A stretch of DNA of 64,000 bases from Rhodobacterales bacterium (GCA_003249215.1 QKJR01000027.1:62001-126000), one strand, 5' to 3'; shown: positions 1-8,453, counted from the first letter of the stretch. Notes: a model not told the origin generated them from the letters alone. Program-made: numbers and translations.

Positions 1-1
1 A

Positions 2-463
2 CTGCTGACCCGCCTGCGCAAGGGCCGCTTCATGTCGACGCTGTTCAACCTCAAGGTTGAAGGTCAGGAAGACGTGCGCGTGATCTGCCGCGGCGTGCAG
101 AAGGATGTGGTCAAGGACCTGCCGACCCACATCGACTTCATGCGCACCCACCGCGCCTCGCGCATCAACCTGTTCATCCACGTGACCTTCATCAACCATG
201 AAGCGGCACCGGGCCTGAAACGTGGCGGCACGCTGACCGTGGTGCGCCCCGAGGTCGAACTGGAAGTGCTGGCCGGCGATATCCCGGACCACATCACCGT
301 GGACCTGACCGGCAAGGTGATCGGCGACGTGATCCACATCCACGACGTGGAGCTGCCCGCCGGCTGCAAGCCGACCGTGGATCGCAACTTCGTCATCGCC
401 AACCTGGCCGCACCCTCGGGCCTGCGCTCGGAAGAGAACGAAGAGGCCGCCGCCGAGGAGTGA
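2..463 (+). CDS. rplY: 50S ribosomal protein L25 (general stress protein Ctc type), 5' end cut off
   Basis: This is the C-terminal three quarters of a CTC-type L25, which binds 5S rRNA in the large subunit. The frame is open from base 2 and reads [17 protein letters not shown] before the first internal Met at base 32, so the true start lies outside the window. The visible part carries the L25 beta-barrel end and the C-terminal TL5 domain ([26 protein letters not shown]), and ends in an acidic tail ([10 protein letters not shown]) usual in this family. A strong hairpin terminator follows 20 bases after the stop. In many bacteria L25 sits directly before pth; here a rhodanese, an AraC-type regulator and repeat DNA lie between them. 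Confidence 0.93.
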   Translation: MLTRLRKGRFMSTLFNLKVEGQEDVRVICRGVQKDVVKDLPTHIDFMRTHRASRINLFIHVTFINHEAAPGLKRGGTLTVVRPEVELEVLAGDIPDHITVDLTGKVIGDVIHIHDVELPAGCKPTVDRNFVIANLAAPSGLRSEENEEAAAEE

Positions 464-483
464 TCCTTGCGGAGCTGAAAAAG

Positions 484-512
484 AAACGCCGGGCCATTGG
501 CCCGGCGTTTTG
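484..512 (+). terminator. Rho-independent terminator of rplY
   Basis: A perfect 12-bp stem (AAACGCCGGGCC / GGCCCGGCGTTT) with a 3-base ATT loop is followed by a short T-rich stretch. It lies between rplY and the convergent rhodanese gene, and its A-flanked left arm means it could also stop transcription from the minus strand. Confidence 0.85.
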
Positions 513-528
513 CTTTTGGGGCGGGCTC

Positions 529-930
529 TCAGGCGCCGTGGGCGAACTCAAACCCCTCGAACTCCCAACCCATGATCCCGCCGAGCATCATCTTGACCGG
601 CCGCCCAAGGCGCGCGAGCGCGAGCACCGCCTGCTCGGCGGCATTGCAGTGAGGCCCCGAGCAGTAGACCACGAAGAGCGTGTCCGCAGGCCAATCGGCC
701 ATCCGCTCGGCGGTGATGAAGCGATGCGGCAGGAAAATCGCATTGGGCACATGGCGGCGGGCGAAGGTCTCGGGCGTGCCCATCACATGCAAAAGCACGA
801 AGCCCGGCTCGCCCCCGGCCGCGAAGGCGTCATGCACGTCATGGCAATCGGTATGCAGCGCGCATTGCGCCTCGAAGGGTTCGATCAGGCTCTCGGAGGC
901 GGGGGCGGGGCGGTTCAGGACGGCGTTCAT
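529..930 (-). CDS. Rhodanese-like domain protein
   Basis: A single-domain rhodanese of 133 residues starting at MNAVLNRPAPAS. The active-site loop is YCSGPHCNAA near residues 90-100; the first Cys of CSGPHC is the expected persulfide-carrying residue. The family moves sulfur to thiophilic acceptors. The reading frame stays open far upstream, but the upstream part overlaps the divergent regulator, so the ATG at 930 is preferred. The gene is divergent from the FtrA-like regulator with 75 bases between starts, which suggests the regulator controls it. Single-domain rhodaneses next to FtrA-type regulators are a recurrent pairing, so a role in sulfur or aldehyde stress is plausible but not shown here. 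Confidence 0.85.
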   Translation of the reverse strand: MNAVLNRPAPASESLIEPFEAQCALHTDCHDVHDAFAAGGEPGFVLLHVMGTPETFARRHVPNAIFLPHRFITAERMADWPADTLFVVYCSGPHCNAAEQAVLALARLGRPVKMMLGGIMGWEFEGFEFAHGA

Positions 931-1005
931 CGGGGACTTCCTTGACGTTTGGGATTGCGATGAGGGGATATTGCCAGAGGCCCGCGTCGCGGATAATCTG
1001 GCAGC

Positions 1006-2013
1006 ATGACAACGAACGACAAAATTCTGCCAAACCTCGATCTGCCGCCGATCGCCAACGATCGGGTGGTGGCGCTGGCCTATGACGGGCTTTGCACCTT
1101 CGAGTTCGGCATCGCGGCCGAGATCTTCGGCCTCGCCCGCCCCGAGATGGGGCCGAACTGGTATCGCTATGCGACCGCCGCGATCGAGCCGGGGCCGCTG
1201 CGCGCGCAGGGCGGGCTCAGCGTCACCTGCGACGGCGGGCTCGATCTGATCGAGGAGGCGGGGCTGATCGTCGTGCCCGGCTGGCGCGGGATGGAAACGC
1301 CGGTGCCCGAGGCGCTGATCGCGGCGCTGCGCGCCGCCCATGCCCGCGGTGCGCGGCTCGCCTCGATCTGCTCGGGCGCCTTCGTTCTCGCCGCCGCCGG
1401 TCTTCTCGACGGGCACCGCGCCACCACCCATTGGCGCTATGCCGAGGCGCTCGCGGCGCGCTTTCCCCGCGTTACGGTCGAGCCCGACGTGCTCTTCCTC
1501 GACGAGGGGCAGATCCTAACCTCGGCGGGATCGGCCGCGGGGATGGACCTCGGGCTGCACATCATTCGCCGCGATTTCGGCGCCGAGGCCGCCAATCTCG
1601 TGGCCCGCCGCCTCGTGATGCCCGCCTCGCGCGATGGCGGTCAGGCGCAGTTCCTGCTGCGCCCGGTGCCACGCGATCACGAGGGCGAGCGCCTTGCGCC
1701 CGTCCTCGCGGCGCTCCGCGACGATCTGCACACCACCCCCACCGCCGCCGCGCTTGCCGCGCGGGCGGGCTTGTCCGAGCGGACCTTCCTGCGCCGCTTT
1801 CACGAGGCGACCGGCACCACGCCGGCGCGCTATCTTGCCCAGGCCCGCCTCGCCCGCGCCTCCGAACTACTCGAGACCACCGAAGCCGATATCGAGGCGG
1901 TGGCCGAGGCTGCGGGCTTTGCCTCGGGCGCACTGCTGCGGCACCATTTTCGCGCGCACTACGGGCTCAGTCCGCGCGACTGGCGCAAGCGCTTCTGCCG
2001 TTCAGCCGCTTAG
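1006..2013 (+). CDS. ftrA: GlxA/FtrA-family transcriptional regulator (DJ-1/PfpI domain plus AraC HTH)
   Basis: The 335-residue protein has an N-terminal class I amidotransferase-like (DJ-1/PfpI) domain over roughly residues 20-190, including the nucleophile-elbow motif SICSGAFVLAAAGLLDG and TTHW. The C-terminal AraC/XylS DNA-binding domain covers about residues 225-330 with two HTH units (AALAARAGLSERTFLRRF and IEAVAEAAGFASGALLRHHF). In this family the first domain senses a ligand and does not need to be an enzyme. The gene is divergent from a rhodanese gene, its likely target. The symbol follows the family annotation of rhodanese-linked members and is less certain than the domain assignment. 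Confidence 0.88.
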   Translation: MTTNDKILPNLDLPPIANDRVVALAYDGLCTFEFGIAAEIFGLARPEMGPNWYRYATAAIEPGPLRAQGGLSVTCDGGLDLIEEAGLIVVPGWRGMETPVPEALIAALRAAHARGARLASICSGAFVLAAAGLLDGHRATTHWRYAEALAARFPRVTVEPDVLFLDEGQILTSAGSAAGMDLGLHIIRRDFGAEAANLVARRLVMPASRDGGQAQFLLRPVPRDHEGERLAPVLAALRDDLHTTPTAAALAARAGLSERTFLRRFHEATGTTPARYLAQARLARASELLETTEADIEAVAEAAGFASGALLRHHFRAHYGLSPRDWRKRFCRSAA

Positions 2014-2048
2014 GGGCCCTGCCCCTCTTTGCGCTTTGCGCAAATTCA

Positions 2049-2195
2049 CCCCGGGATATTTTTGTCAGGTTGAAGGGCAAAGACTGGCTTTCAACCTGAT
2101 GCAAATATCCCGGGGGAGTCTTCGCAGAAGACGGGGGCAGAGCCGCCTTCTTTGGTTGATTGATGTCGCCCTACGGCGACGGGGGCAGAGCCCCC
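2049..2195 (+). repeat. Mosaic intergenic repeat, copy A (largest copy)
   Basis: The stretch between ftrA and pth is built of modules. Two near-inverted arms around 2049-2074 and 2090-2115 carry TTCAACCTGA...AAATATCCCGGGG in opposite orientation, with about 23 of 26 bases pairing. Next come a hairpin GTCTTC-GCA-GAAGAC (2118-2132) and a GGGGGCAGAGCC block. A second hairpin GTCGCC-CTAC-GGCGAC (2165-2180) follows, with GGGGGCAGAGCCCCC at 2181-2195. The same module order recurs at 22667-22716 (reverse), 34089-34143 and 36551-36602. I see no coding signal in it. Confidence 0.8.
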
Positions 2196-2243
2196 TTCCC
2201 CCCCCGCCGCCCGCCCGCTAGAACCGAGGCAAAGGAGAGCGCG

Positions 2244-2966
2244 ATGCAACTCTGGGTGGGGCTGGGCAATCCCGGCGCGAAATATGCGGCCAACCGGCAC
2301 AATATCGGCTTCATGGCGCTCGACCGGATCGCCGCCGATCACGGCTTCGGGCCGTGGCGCAAGGGCTATCAGGGGCTCGTGTCGGAGGGGCGCTTCGGAT
2401 CCGAGCGGGTGATCCTGCTCAAGCCAGAGACCTTCATGAACCTGTCCGGCCAATCGGTCCGGGCGGCCGCGGATTTCTACAAGATCCCCGTCGAGGCGAT
2501 CACCGTCTTTCATGACGAGCTCGACCTTGCCCCGGGAAAATGCCGGTTGAAATCGGGCGGCGGTCATGCCGGGCACAACGGGCTGCGCTCGATCCATCAG
2601 CACATGGGCGAGGCCTATGACCGGGTACGTCTGGGCATCGGGCATCCGGGGCACAAGGACCGCGTCGCGGCTTATGTGCTCAGCGATTTCGCCAAGGCCG
2701 AGGCCGACTGGCTCGATGACCTCATGCGCGGGATCTCGGACGGGGCGCCGGCGCTCGCGGCCGGTGACGGGGCGAAATTCCTCAATGCGGTCTCGCTGCG
2801 CACTGCACCACCGCGCAGTTCGGGTGGGGCGCAGGGCAAGCGCGGCGCGGCCGAGACCCCTGCCCCGAAGACACCGAAAGCCGAGGCGAAACCGGCAACC
2901 GCCCCGGTCCCTGAGGCCGACACCCGCAGCGCGCTGCAAAAGCTCGCGGATCGGTTCAAGGACTGA
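2244..2966 (+). CDS. pth: Peptidyl-tRNA hydrolase
   Basis: Bacterial Pth releases tRNA from peptidyl-tRNA that drops off the ribosome. The start at MQLWVGLGNPG is chosen because the family begins there and AAAGGAG lies 7 bases upstream; the frame is open further 5' only through repeat DNA. Catalytic and substrate residues match the E. coli enzyme: N9, H19, N66 (FMNLSGQS), D91 (FHDELDLAPG) and N112 (GHNGLRS). The length is 240 residues. About 50 residues after the core form a proline/alanine-rich C-terminal extension (residues about 190-240), common in Rhodobacteraceae and probably disordered. Confidence 0.96.
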   Translation: MQLWVGLGNPGAKYAANRHNIGFMALDRIAADHGFGPWRKGYQGLVSEGRFGSERVILLKPETFMNLSGQSVRAAADFYKIPVEAITVFHDELDLAPGKCRLKSGGGHAGHNGLRSIHQHMGEAYDRVRLGIGHPGHKDRVAAYVLSDFAKAEADWLDDLMRGISDGAPALAAGDGAKFLNAVSLRTAPPRSSGGAQGKRGAAETPAPKTPKAEAKPATAPVPEADTRSALQKLADRFKD

Positions 2967-2975
2967 GGGCGCTCC

Positions 2976-3404
2976 TCACCAATGCCCGGTGTTGCCCATG
3001 CTGGCCCAGGGCTCGGCAGGCGCCTTCGCCTCACCCATCTGCAAAAGCTCGATCGAGGCATTGTCGGGCGAGCGCACGAAGGCCATATGCCCGTCGCGCG
3101 GCGGGCGGTTGATGACCACGCCATGGGCCATCAGATGCGCGCAAGTCGCATAGATATCCTCGACCGCATAGGCGAGATGGCCGAAGTGGCGGCTGTCCGA
3201 GGGCAGGCCTTCGTCGCCATCCCAGTTCCAGGTGAGCTCGACCGGGCAATCCTCCTGCCCCTCGGGCGCCATGAAGACGAGGGTGAACCGCCCCGCCTCA
3301 TTCTCGATCCGGCGCGTCTCGCGCAGGCCAAGGAGCGCAAAGAAGGCCATCGTCGCCTCGAGGTCGCGCACGCGCAGCATGGTATGCAGATATTTGATCT
3401 TCAT
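2976..3404 (-). CDS. gloA: VOC-family protein, lactoylglutathione lyase (glyoxalase I) type
   Basis: A 142-residue one-domain glyoxalase with two beta-alpha-beta-beta-beta halves. The expected metal ligands of the family are visible: H in YLHTML near the N-terminus, E in VELTWNW, H in HFGHLAY and E in SIELLQ. Glyoxalase I isomerises the methylglyoxal-glutathione hemithioacetal to S-lactoylglutathione in the cytoplasm. The gene is convergent with pth, with 9 bases between stops, and appears monocistronic. The C-terminal extension with PWASMGNTGHW is typical of alphaproteobacterial GloA. Confidence 0.88.
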   Translation of the reverse strand: MKIKYLHTMLRVRDLEATMAFFALLGLRETRRIENEAGRFTLVFMAPEGQEDCPVELTWNWDGDEGLPSDSRHFGHLAYAVEDIYATCAHLMAHGVVINRPPRDGHMAFVRSPDNASIELLQMGEAKAPAEPWASMGNTGHW

Positions 3405-3491
3405 CGGTCACCTCCCGTTTTGCTGGCCGTTTTTCCGACGGTTCGGGCCGCAGATAGCGCGGGGACCCCGACGGGCAAGGCGGACCGCGCC

Positions 3492-4913
3492 TCAGAAGGT
3501 CGAACGCAAACCGACCGCGACGGCGAATTCCGTATGCTCGAACCGGCTGACATTGCTGTCGACCGAGATCGCCTGCAGCTTGAGTTCGGGGGCGAAGCCC
3601 GCGTGGCTGATCTCGGGCGACCAAAGGCCGATCTCGGCGAAAAGCGTGTCGTCCTGCCGTCCGCCGTCCGGCGCGAAATAGAGGATCTGATAATCGGGAT
3701 AGACCGAATGGCCGAGCCCCGCCCCGAAGGAAAAGGCCAGCGGGCCGAGCCGGGCCTCGGGCTCATAGCGGACATTGCCCGAGACCGACCAGTATTGGGC
3801 ATTATCGACCGTGCTATCGAGGGCCACGAGCGAGACTCCGCCCGACAGACGCCCCTTCGGAAGGTCGCGGGCAAAGCCGACGCCAATCTGGCTGCGGGTG
3901 TCGCGGCGCGGGTCCGCGGTCCAATCGCGCGCCTCGAGCCCGCCGCCCACGCTCAGATGCAGCGGCCCGAAGCTCTTGCCATAGCTCAGCTCTGTCCCGA
4001 GATAGGCATAGGAGGGATCGCCCGCCTCCCAGGATTGCCCTGCCGCGATCTTGGCCCCTGCCAGGCCACGACCGAGACGCCGCGTGTGGCGCAGATCGAC
4101 CCCGAGTGAGGCGCCGGAATACTCGGAGTTCGGAATCCGTTCAGGATCGCCCAGCTTGCCGTCGGCGGTGTAATATTGCCGCGTCGGGCTGCCTTCGAGC
4201 TCGACCGCGCGCAGATAGGCCGAAAACCCGAGCCGCGTCTCATGGCCCCGCCCCCCAGCGATCCGGTAACTCGCGTCGAGGTTTGCTGTCGCGAGCAACC
4301 CCGGCAGCGCCATCGCATCCTCGCTCAGATAACCCACCGCATCATAGCCATCGATCACGTTGAGCCGGTCCTCCGCCCCTCCATTCACGTTATTCGAGGG
4401 CCGTAGCCCGAGCCGCAGGCTCCAGGCGAGTGGGCTGACCGCGCGGAGCTGGCGAAAGTCACCCACGGCCACATCGCGGCGGATCGGATCGGGGGCGAAC
4501 TGGATCGTCTGGCGCGCCCAGTATTGCGCCTGGATCCAGCGCTGCTCGGCCACGGCAACCTTGCCCGCGATCCGGGCCGCCTCGAAATGCTGCCGGTCGG
4601 TCTCGGCACTGCGGAAGCTCAGCCGCGCCGCGGTGCGCGCAACGCCCGTCTGACCGTTGCGCAGGGTCACGAGGGCGACGATGTAATGCGCCAGCGCATC
4701 TTCGGGATCGCGCAGCAGGATCTGCTCGGCGGTCGCGAGCGCCTGCGGATCGAGCCCTTGCGCCGCCAGATCCGCGGCGAGGGCCTGCAGTTGCGGTTGC
4801 GAGAGCTTCGAAAGGTCGATCTCTGTCGTGCCGGGCTGCCCGATCGCGGGCAGCCCGGCGCATGACACGATGAGCGCGGCGATCAGCCGCGCGATCTGCG
4901 AACCCCCAAGCAC
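3492..4913 (-). CDS. Slam-like outer-membrane surface lipoprotein assembly modifier (TPR plus DUF560 barrel)
   Basis: The 473-residue protein starts at a GTG with GAGGA 7 bases upstream. Residues 1-25 look like a Sec signal peptide. Residues about 30-150 are helical TPR-like repeats (ALATAEQILLRDPEDALAHY, AVAEQRWIQAQYWARQTI). From about 165 to 473 the sequence alternates hydrophobic and polar residues in short strands and ends in the aromatic residue expected of an outer-membrane barrel (VAVGLRSTF). This order, TPR then DUF560-type barrel, is that of Slam, which passes lipoproteins across the outer membrane (type XI secretion). It starts 10 bases after a lipoprotein gene whose C-terminal domain resembles known Slam clients. 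The Slam call is by architecture and context; another TPR-barrel porin is the alternative. Confidence 0.72.
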   Translation of the reverse strand: MLGGSQIARLIAALIVSCAGLPAIGQPGTTEIDLSKLSQPQLQALAADLAAQGLDPQALATAEQILLRDPEDALAHYIVALVTLRNGQTGVARTAARLSFRSAETDRQHFEAARIAGKVAVAEQRWIQAQYWARQTIQFAPDPIRRDVAVGDFRQLRAVSPLAWSLRLGLRPSNNVNGGAEDRLNVIDGYDAVGYLSEDAMALPGLLATANLDASYRIAGGRGHETRLGFSAYLRAVELEGSPTRQYYTADGKLGDPERIPNSEYSGASLGVDLRHTRRLGRGLAGAKIAAGQSWEAGDPSYAYLGTELSYGKSFGPLHLSVGGGLEARDWTADPRRDTRSQIGVGFARDLPKGRLSGGVSLVALDSTVDNAQYWSVSGNVRYEPEARLGPLAFSFGAGLGHSVYPDYQILYFAPDGGRQDDTLFAEIGLWSPEISHAGFAPELKLQAISVDSNVSRFEHTEFAVAVGLRSTF

Positions 4914-4923
4914 GGCCCCGTCC

Positions 4924-5925
4924 TCAGGGCAGCGTCTGGCTGCAGGCGGCCGAGCTGTTGTTCGCCCCGCATTGGGTCAGCACGAAGAGCCCGTGTTCCT
5001 GCGCATTGTCGATCGCGGTGCCATCGGCGAGGAACACCTTGCTCGCCTCGAGATGCACCAGACCGGCGACCGAATTGGCATCGGTGCCGCCGAAGATCCC
5101 GCCATAGGCGCCGGTTTCCGACTGGTCGGGCCGCGCGGTCGAACCGAGGAAGGTGCCGTCCGTGGCGATGTCGGCGGGCAACAGATAGACCGTCTCGAGC
5201 GAGATCGGCGTATCGTCATCGGTCGCATCGAGCAGGCTGCGGTCATAGATCGAACCGTTGACCGAATTGTCCTGGAAGTTGGCGTTGAGGAAGATCGTGC
5301 CCTCGACGCGGGCCGACTGCCGGGGAATGAGCGAGCTGTCGGTGCTCGGATCCACCGCCAGCGCGATCGAGGTCGAGGAATCGCGCGAGGCCGCGATATT
5401 GGTCACAGCCGCGTAATCCCCGGCATAGGACACCTGTCCCTGCGCCGCGCCGTCGCCGATCGCGGGCGGCGTATAGTCGCCCGACCGCGCGTAGAGGCCG
5501 CCGGCGAAATATTTGGTGAACTGACCGCCATCCGCCGCGGTCACCGCAGAGACGGAGCCATCGTCCGAGGTCGCGGCCAGCGCCACGAAGATCCGGTCGA
5601 GCGCGTCTTCCTGCACCGAATAGGCTTTGTAGACCCCGGTATCGAGCGTGGGCGTGCGATTATAGGTGACGAGCGCCGCATCGCCCGTCGCCGTGGAATC
5701 GAGCGACTGGATCGCGATCTGCAGCGAGTCGTTGTTCGGATCGTAGGAGAAGCTCGACATGTTCACGCTGAGCGACTCGGGCACGGTGATTGTCACCGTC
5801 TCGGTGCCGCCGTCCTGCACGTCCTCCTCGGTCCCGTCGGTCGAAGAGGCGCTCTTCACGATCGAGGGGCCACTGCACGCGACGAGGCCAGCCAGCGCCA
5901 GCCACGGCAAAATATGTCTCGCCAT
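4924..5925 (-). CDS. Lipoprotein with TbpB-like C-terminal barrel, candidate Slam substrate
   Basis: The 333-residue protein begins with a lipoprotein signal (MARHILPWLALAGLVACSG; lipobox LVAC, lipidated Cys at residue 17). A Ser/Thr/Asp-rich tether follows. The last third has the signature of transferrin-binding-protein-B-type 8-stranded barrels: ARVEGTIFLNANFQDNSVNGSI, then GTFLGS, then a GxYGGIFGGxDANSVAGLVHLE region, the pattern in which Slam clients end. Two Cys close to the C-terminus (CGANNSSAAC) may form a disulfide. The protein is the first gene of a two-gene unit with the Slam-like barrel. The ligand is unknown; haem, iron carriers or host proteins are known for relatives but nothing here selects one. 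Confidence 0.74.
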   Translation of the reverse strand: MARHILPWLALAGLVACSGPSIVKSASSTDGTEEDVQDGGTETVTITVPESLSVNMSSFSYDPNNDSLQIAIQSLDSTATGDAALVTYNRTPTLDTGVYKAYSVQEDALDRIFVALAATSDDGSVSAVTAADGGQFTKYFAGGLYARSGDYTPPAIGDGAAQGQVSYAGDYAAVTNIAASRDSSTSIALAVDPSTDSSLIPRQSARVEGTIFLNANFQDNSVNGSIYDRSLLDATDDDTPISLETVYLLPADIATDGTFLGSTARPDQSETGAYGGIFGGTDANSVAGLVHLEASKVFLADGTAIDNAQEHGLFVLTQCGANNSSAACSQTLP

Positions 5926-6131
5926 TCTATTATCTTTCTTTGAGCCTGCCTTGCCCGGAAGACTGCCGAAAGGGTCGCAAAAAGTCAATTTCCGTAAACC
6001 TTTCGTGCGCGTCCCGGCCCCTGCTGTGCCCCCTCCGCGACACCCTGCCCGACGCCCCACATCATCTCGCGGTTTCGTGAGAGGCGCGCGGCAGATATAG
6101 TCATCCCGATTCGAATGCCGGAGGATGCCCG

Positions 6132-7046
6132 ATGCCCTTGACCCCCGAACAAGCCGCCGAGATCGCCGCCCAGCGCGCGCAGTCCTCGACCACCCTGCGC
6201 GCCACCGCCCCGGGGATGGAGGCGCATCTCTATTCCGCGCATGAGGTGCTCGATCACGGCCTCGTGCGGGTCATCGACTACATGGGCGACGATGCGGCGA
6301 TCTGTCAGGCGGCGCGCGTCTCCTATGGCCGCGGCACCAAGGCGGTCTCGGATGACCGCGGGCTCATCCGCTATCTGATGCGGCACTGGCACTCGACCCC
6401 CTTCGAGATGTGCGAGGTCAAGTTTCACGTCAAGCTGCCGGTCTTCGTCGCGCGGCAGTGGATCCGCCACCGCACCGCCAATGTGAACGAATATTCGGCG
6501 CGCTATTCGATCCTCGACCGCGAATTCTACATCCCCTCCCCCGATCAGCTCGCCGCGCAATCGGTGGTGAACAATCAGGGCCGCGGTCAGGTGCTCGAGG
6601 GCGCCGAGGCCGCCCGCGTGCTCGACATCCTGCGCGAAGATGCGATGCGCGCCTATGACCATTACGAGGACATGCTGACCCCGGATGCCGAGGCCGGCAA
6701 GATGGGCCTCGCGCGCGAGCTCGCGCGGATGAACCTGCCCACCAATATCTATACGCAATGGTATTGGAAGGTGGACCTGCACAACCTCTTCCACTTCCTG
6801 CGCCTGCGCGCCGACGCCCATGCGCAATACGAGATCCGGGTCTATGCCGAGACCATGTGCCAGATCGTCAAGGACTGGGTGCCGAGCGCCTATGAGGCCT
6901 TCGAGGATTACCGTCTCGGCGGGGTGAACCTGTCCGGCAAGGCGGTCGAGGTGTTGAAGCGTCGGCTTGGCGGGGAAGTGGTGACGCAGGAGACGAGCGG
7001 GATGAGCAAGGGGGAATGGCGGGAGTTTGTGGAGGTTTGGGGGTGA
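6132..7046 (+). CDS. thyX: FAD-dependent thymidylate synthase ThyX
   Basis: ThyX methylates dUMP to dTMP using methylenetetrahydrofolate and FADH2. The diagnostic RHR-x7-S motif is present as R112 H113 R114 ... S122 ([11 protein letters not shown]). The 304-residue length is normal for alphaproteobacterial ThyX. GGAGGA lies 7 bases before the chosen ATG. The last codons contain the ribosome-binding site of the following TIR gene and the stop overlaps its GTG start, so the two are translationally coupled. No thyA is seen in the window. Confidence 0.96.
   Translation: MPLTPEQAAEIAAQRAQSSTTLRATAPGMEAHLYSAHEVLDHGLVRVIDYMGDDAAICQAARVSYGRGTKAVSDDRGLIRYLMRHWHSTPFEMCEVKFHVKLPVFVARQWIRHRTANVNEYSARYSILDREFYIPSPDQLAAQSVVNNQGRGQVLEGAEAARVLDILREDAMRAYDHYEDMLTPDAEAGKMGLARELARMNLPTNIYTQWYWKVDLHNLFHFLRLRADAHAQYEIRVYAETMCQIVKDWVPSAYEAFEDYRLGGVNLSGKAVEVLKRRLGGEVVTQETSGMSKGEWREFVEVWG
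7031..7045 (+). promoter_or_regulatory. Ribosome-binding site and GTG start of the TIR gene inside the end of thyX
   Basis: GGAGG at 7031-7035 stands 7 bases before GTG at 7043-7045. The GTG overlaps the thyX stop TGA (7044-7046). This decides the start of the TIR gene at [12 protein letters not shown], where the TIR fold begins, rather than the ATG at 7016. Confidence 0.8.
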
Positions 7047-8026
7047 GTGAGGTATTTATTTCATATGTGCGTGAAGACGAAAGATATATCCAGTTTCTTT
7101 GCGAAATACTCGAGTTGAACGGAATAAAAGTTTGGACTGATAAGACACGTTTGCAACCCGGAACTCAGTGGAAGGTCGCAATTGAATCTGCCATCAAGAA
7201 CGGAATTTACTTCCTGTCAGTTCATTCGAAAGCGCGCGCCTCAAAATCCACTTCATACGCGAATGAAGAACTGCACGTTGCCCTCGACGAGTACCGGAAA
7301 CGTCCTCCATCGACTCAATGGCTTATTCCATTAATTATTGATGATTGTGACATAGAAGATTGGCGCATCTCTGGAGCTTTGAATTATTCCGATATTCAAC
7401 GTTGCGACCTGAGAAATTGGGGAGTCGGAATTGATCAACTCCTCGACACCCTCGGGGTCACCAATAAGATTGTTGACCTTGAGAAGCCCATCGCGAAAGG
7501 TCTGCCATCTTTTGTCAAAATTCAAAGCGGCTTTGTTCATTATGATCACATTGATCAAATGCCACCCTACCTAAGCTCGATGGAACATCGCGTAAAGGGA
7601 GGATGGTGCCAGCGCAAGAGTTCTGGCATCATTGCCTACTTTGAGCTCAAGGCTCCGCTTGAACCCATGGAAAAGCTGAATCGGCTTCTCGGATATACTG
7701 GCTTTCATTCATTTTGCCTTGATGCTGAAATCTCCAGCCAGGCGACGCACCCTTCCACATTTGTCTATGATAGAAGCCTCGTTGCGCCTCGAGGAATGGA
7801 AACGATTGATTTCTCAACCGGAAGAACCGTCGCGCTGCCATTTGACATGCCGTTTCGCTCGACGTTCGAGGCCCAAGGTCACATTGATGGACTGACATTC
7901 AAAGGGCAATTTTCGGCGCAAGTACAATTTGAGGTGATGGGAGCCAAACAGATTCATAACTCAAATGGGCATTTTGAAATCCTTTTTGGCCCGGATCGGA
8001 CGCATCATCCGCTTGACAGGCCATAA
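7043..8026 (+). CDS. TIR-domain protein with unknown C-terminal domain (candidate defence effector)
   Basis: The 327-residue protein opens with a TIR domain (about residues 3-138): [11 protein letters not shown] (strand A/box 1), [14 protein letters not shown] (BB loop), [15 protein letters not shown], and a Glu pair at residues 75-76 ([10 protein letters not shown]) at the place of the catalytic Glu of NAD-cleaving TIRs. Residues about 140-327 form a beta-rich region I do not recognise. Base composition is strikingly AT-rich compared with all neighbours (about 35-45% GC by eye in single lines against about 65-70% around it), with AT-rich codons, so recent transfer is likely. Prokaryotic TIR proteins often consume NAD+ during phage infection, but the partner and trigger are unknown. 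It is coupled to thyX by a GTGA overlap. Confidence 0.8.
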   Translation: MSEVFISYVREDERYIQFLCEILELNGIKVWTDKTRLQPGTQWKVAIESAIKNGIYFLSVHSKARASKSTSYANEELHVALDEYRKRPPSTQWLIPLIIDDCDIEDWRISGALNYSDIQRCDLRNWGVGIDQLLDTLGVTNKIVDLEKPIAKGLPSFVKIQSGFVHYDHIDQMPPYLSSMEHRVKGGWCQRKSSGIIAYFELKAPLEPMEKLNRLLGYTGFHSFCLDAEISSQATHPSTFVYDRSLVAPRGMETIDFSTGRTVALPFDMPFRSTFEAQGHIDGLTFKGQFSAQVQFEVMGAKQIHNSNGHFEILFGPDRTHHPLDRP

Positions 8027-8453
8027 GATATTGCCCCACCGCTTCCACGCCCCTCAGACCCGTGACCTCCCCCTCGCCCTGCGGGAGCTGCGTCAGGGGC
8101 GCAAGCTTACCCACTGGATCTGGTGGATTTGCCCGCAACTCGCTGCCCTCGGCCGCTCGCAGCGCGCCATTGACTATGGCCTGCGTGATCTGGCCGAGGC
8201 GCGGGACTATCTCGCCGATCCGATCCTGCGCGCCAATCTGATCGCGGCGGCCGAGGCGGTGCTGAGCCACCCCGACACGCCGATCGAGGATATCATGGGC
8301 CCCGTCGATGCGCTCAAACTGCGCTCCTGCGCCACGCTTTTCGAGGCGGCTTCGGACGGGCAGGAGCCGGTCTTCGCCCGCCTGCTCGACACCTTCTATG
8401 GCGGCGAACGCTGTCCGCTGACCCACGCCATCCTCGCGCGCCCCGCGCATTGA
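7965..8453 (+). CDS. DUF1810 family protein, 5' end remodelled by the TIR insertion
   Basis: The DUF1810 core is clear: LALRELRQGRKLTHWIWWICPQL, then YGLRDLAEARDYLADPIL and PVDALKLRSCATLFEAA. DUF1810 proteins are small alpha-helical cytoplasmic proteins of unknown role. The first about 22 residues ([12 protein letters not shown]...) come from the other frame of the AT-rich TIR gene and are not family-like. The family-like part begins at about HRFHAPQTRDLPLAL, just after the composition returns to GC-rich near base 8030. The ATG at 7965 overlaps the TIR gene by 62 bases; an in-frame TTG at 8031 would give a family-like start. I regard the start as unresolved. Confidence 0.75.
   Translation: MGILKSFLARIGRIIRLTGHKILPHRFHAPQTRDLPLALRELRQGRKLTHWIWWICPQLAALGRSQRAIDYGLRDLAEARDYLADPILRANLIAAAEAVLSHPDTPIEDIMGPVDALKLRSCATLFEAASDGQEPVFARLLDTFYGGERCPLTHAILARPAH

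Noticed and set aside
4828-5943. A 371-codon plus-strand ORF opposite the lipoprotein gene
   Set aside because: The minus strand has signal peptide, lipobox and barrel pattern; the plus-strand product is Arg/Gly-rich shadow sequence.
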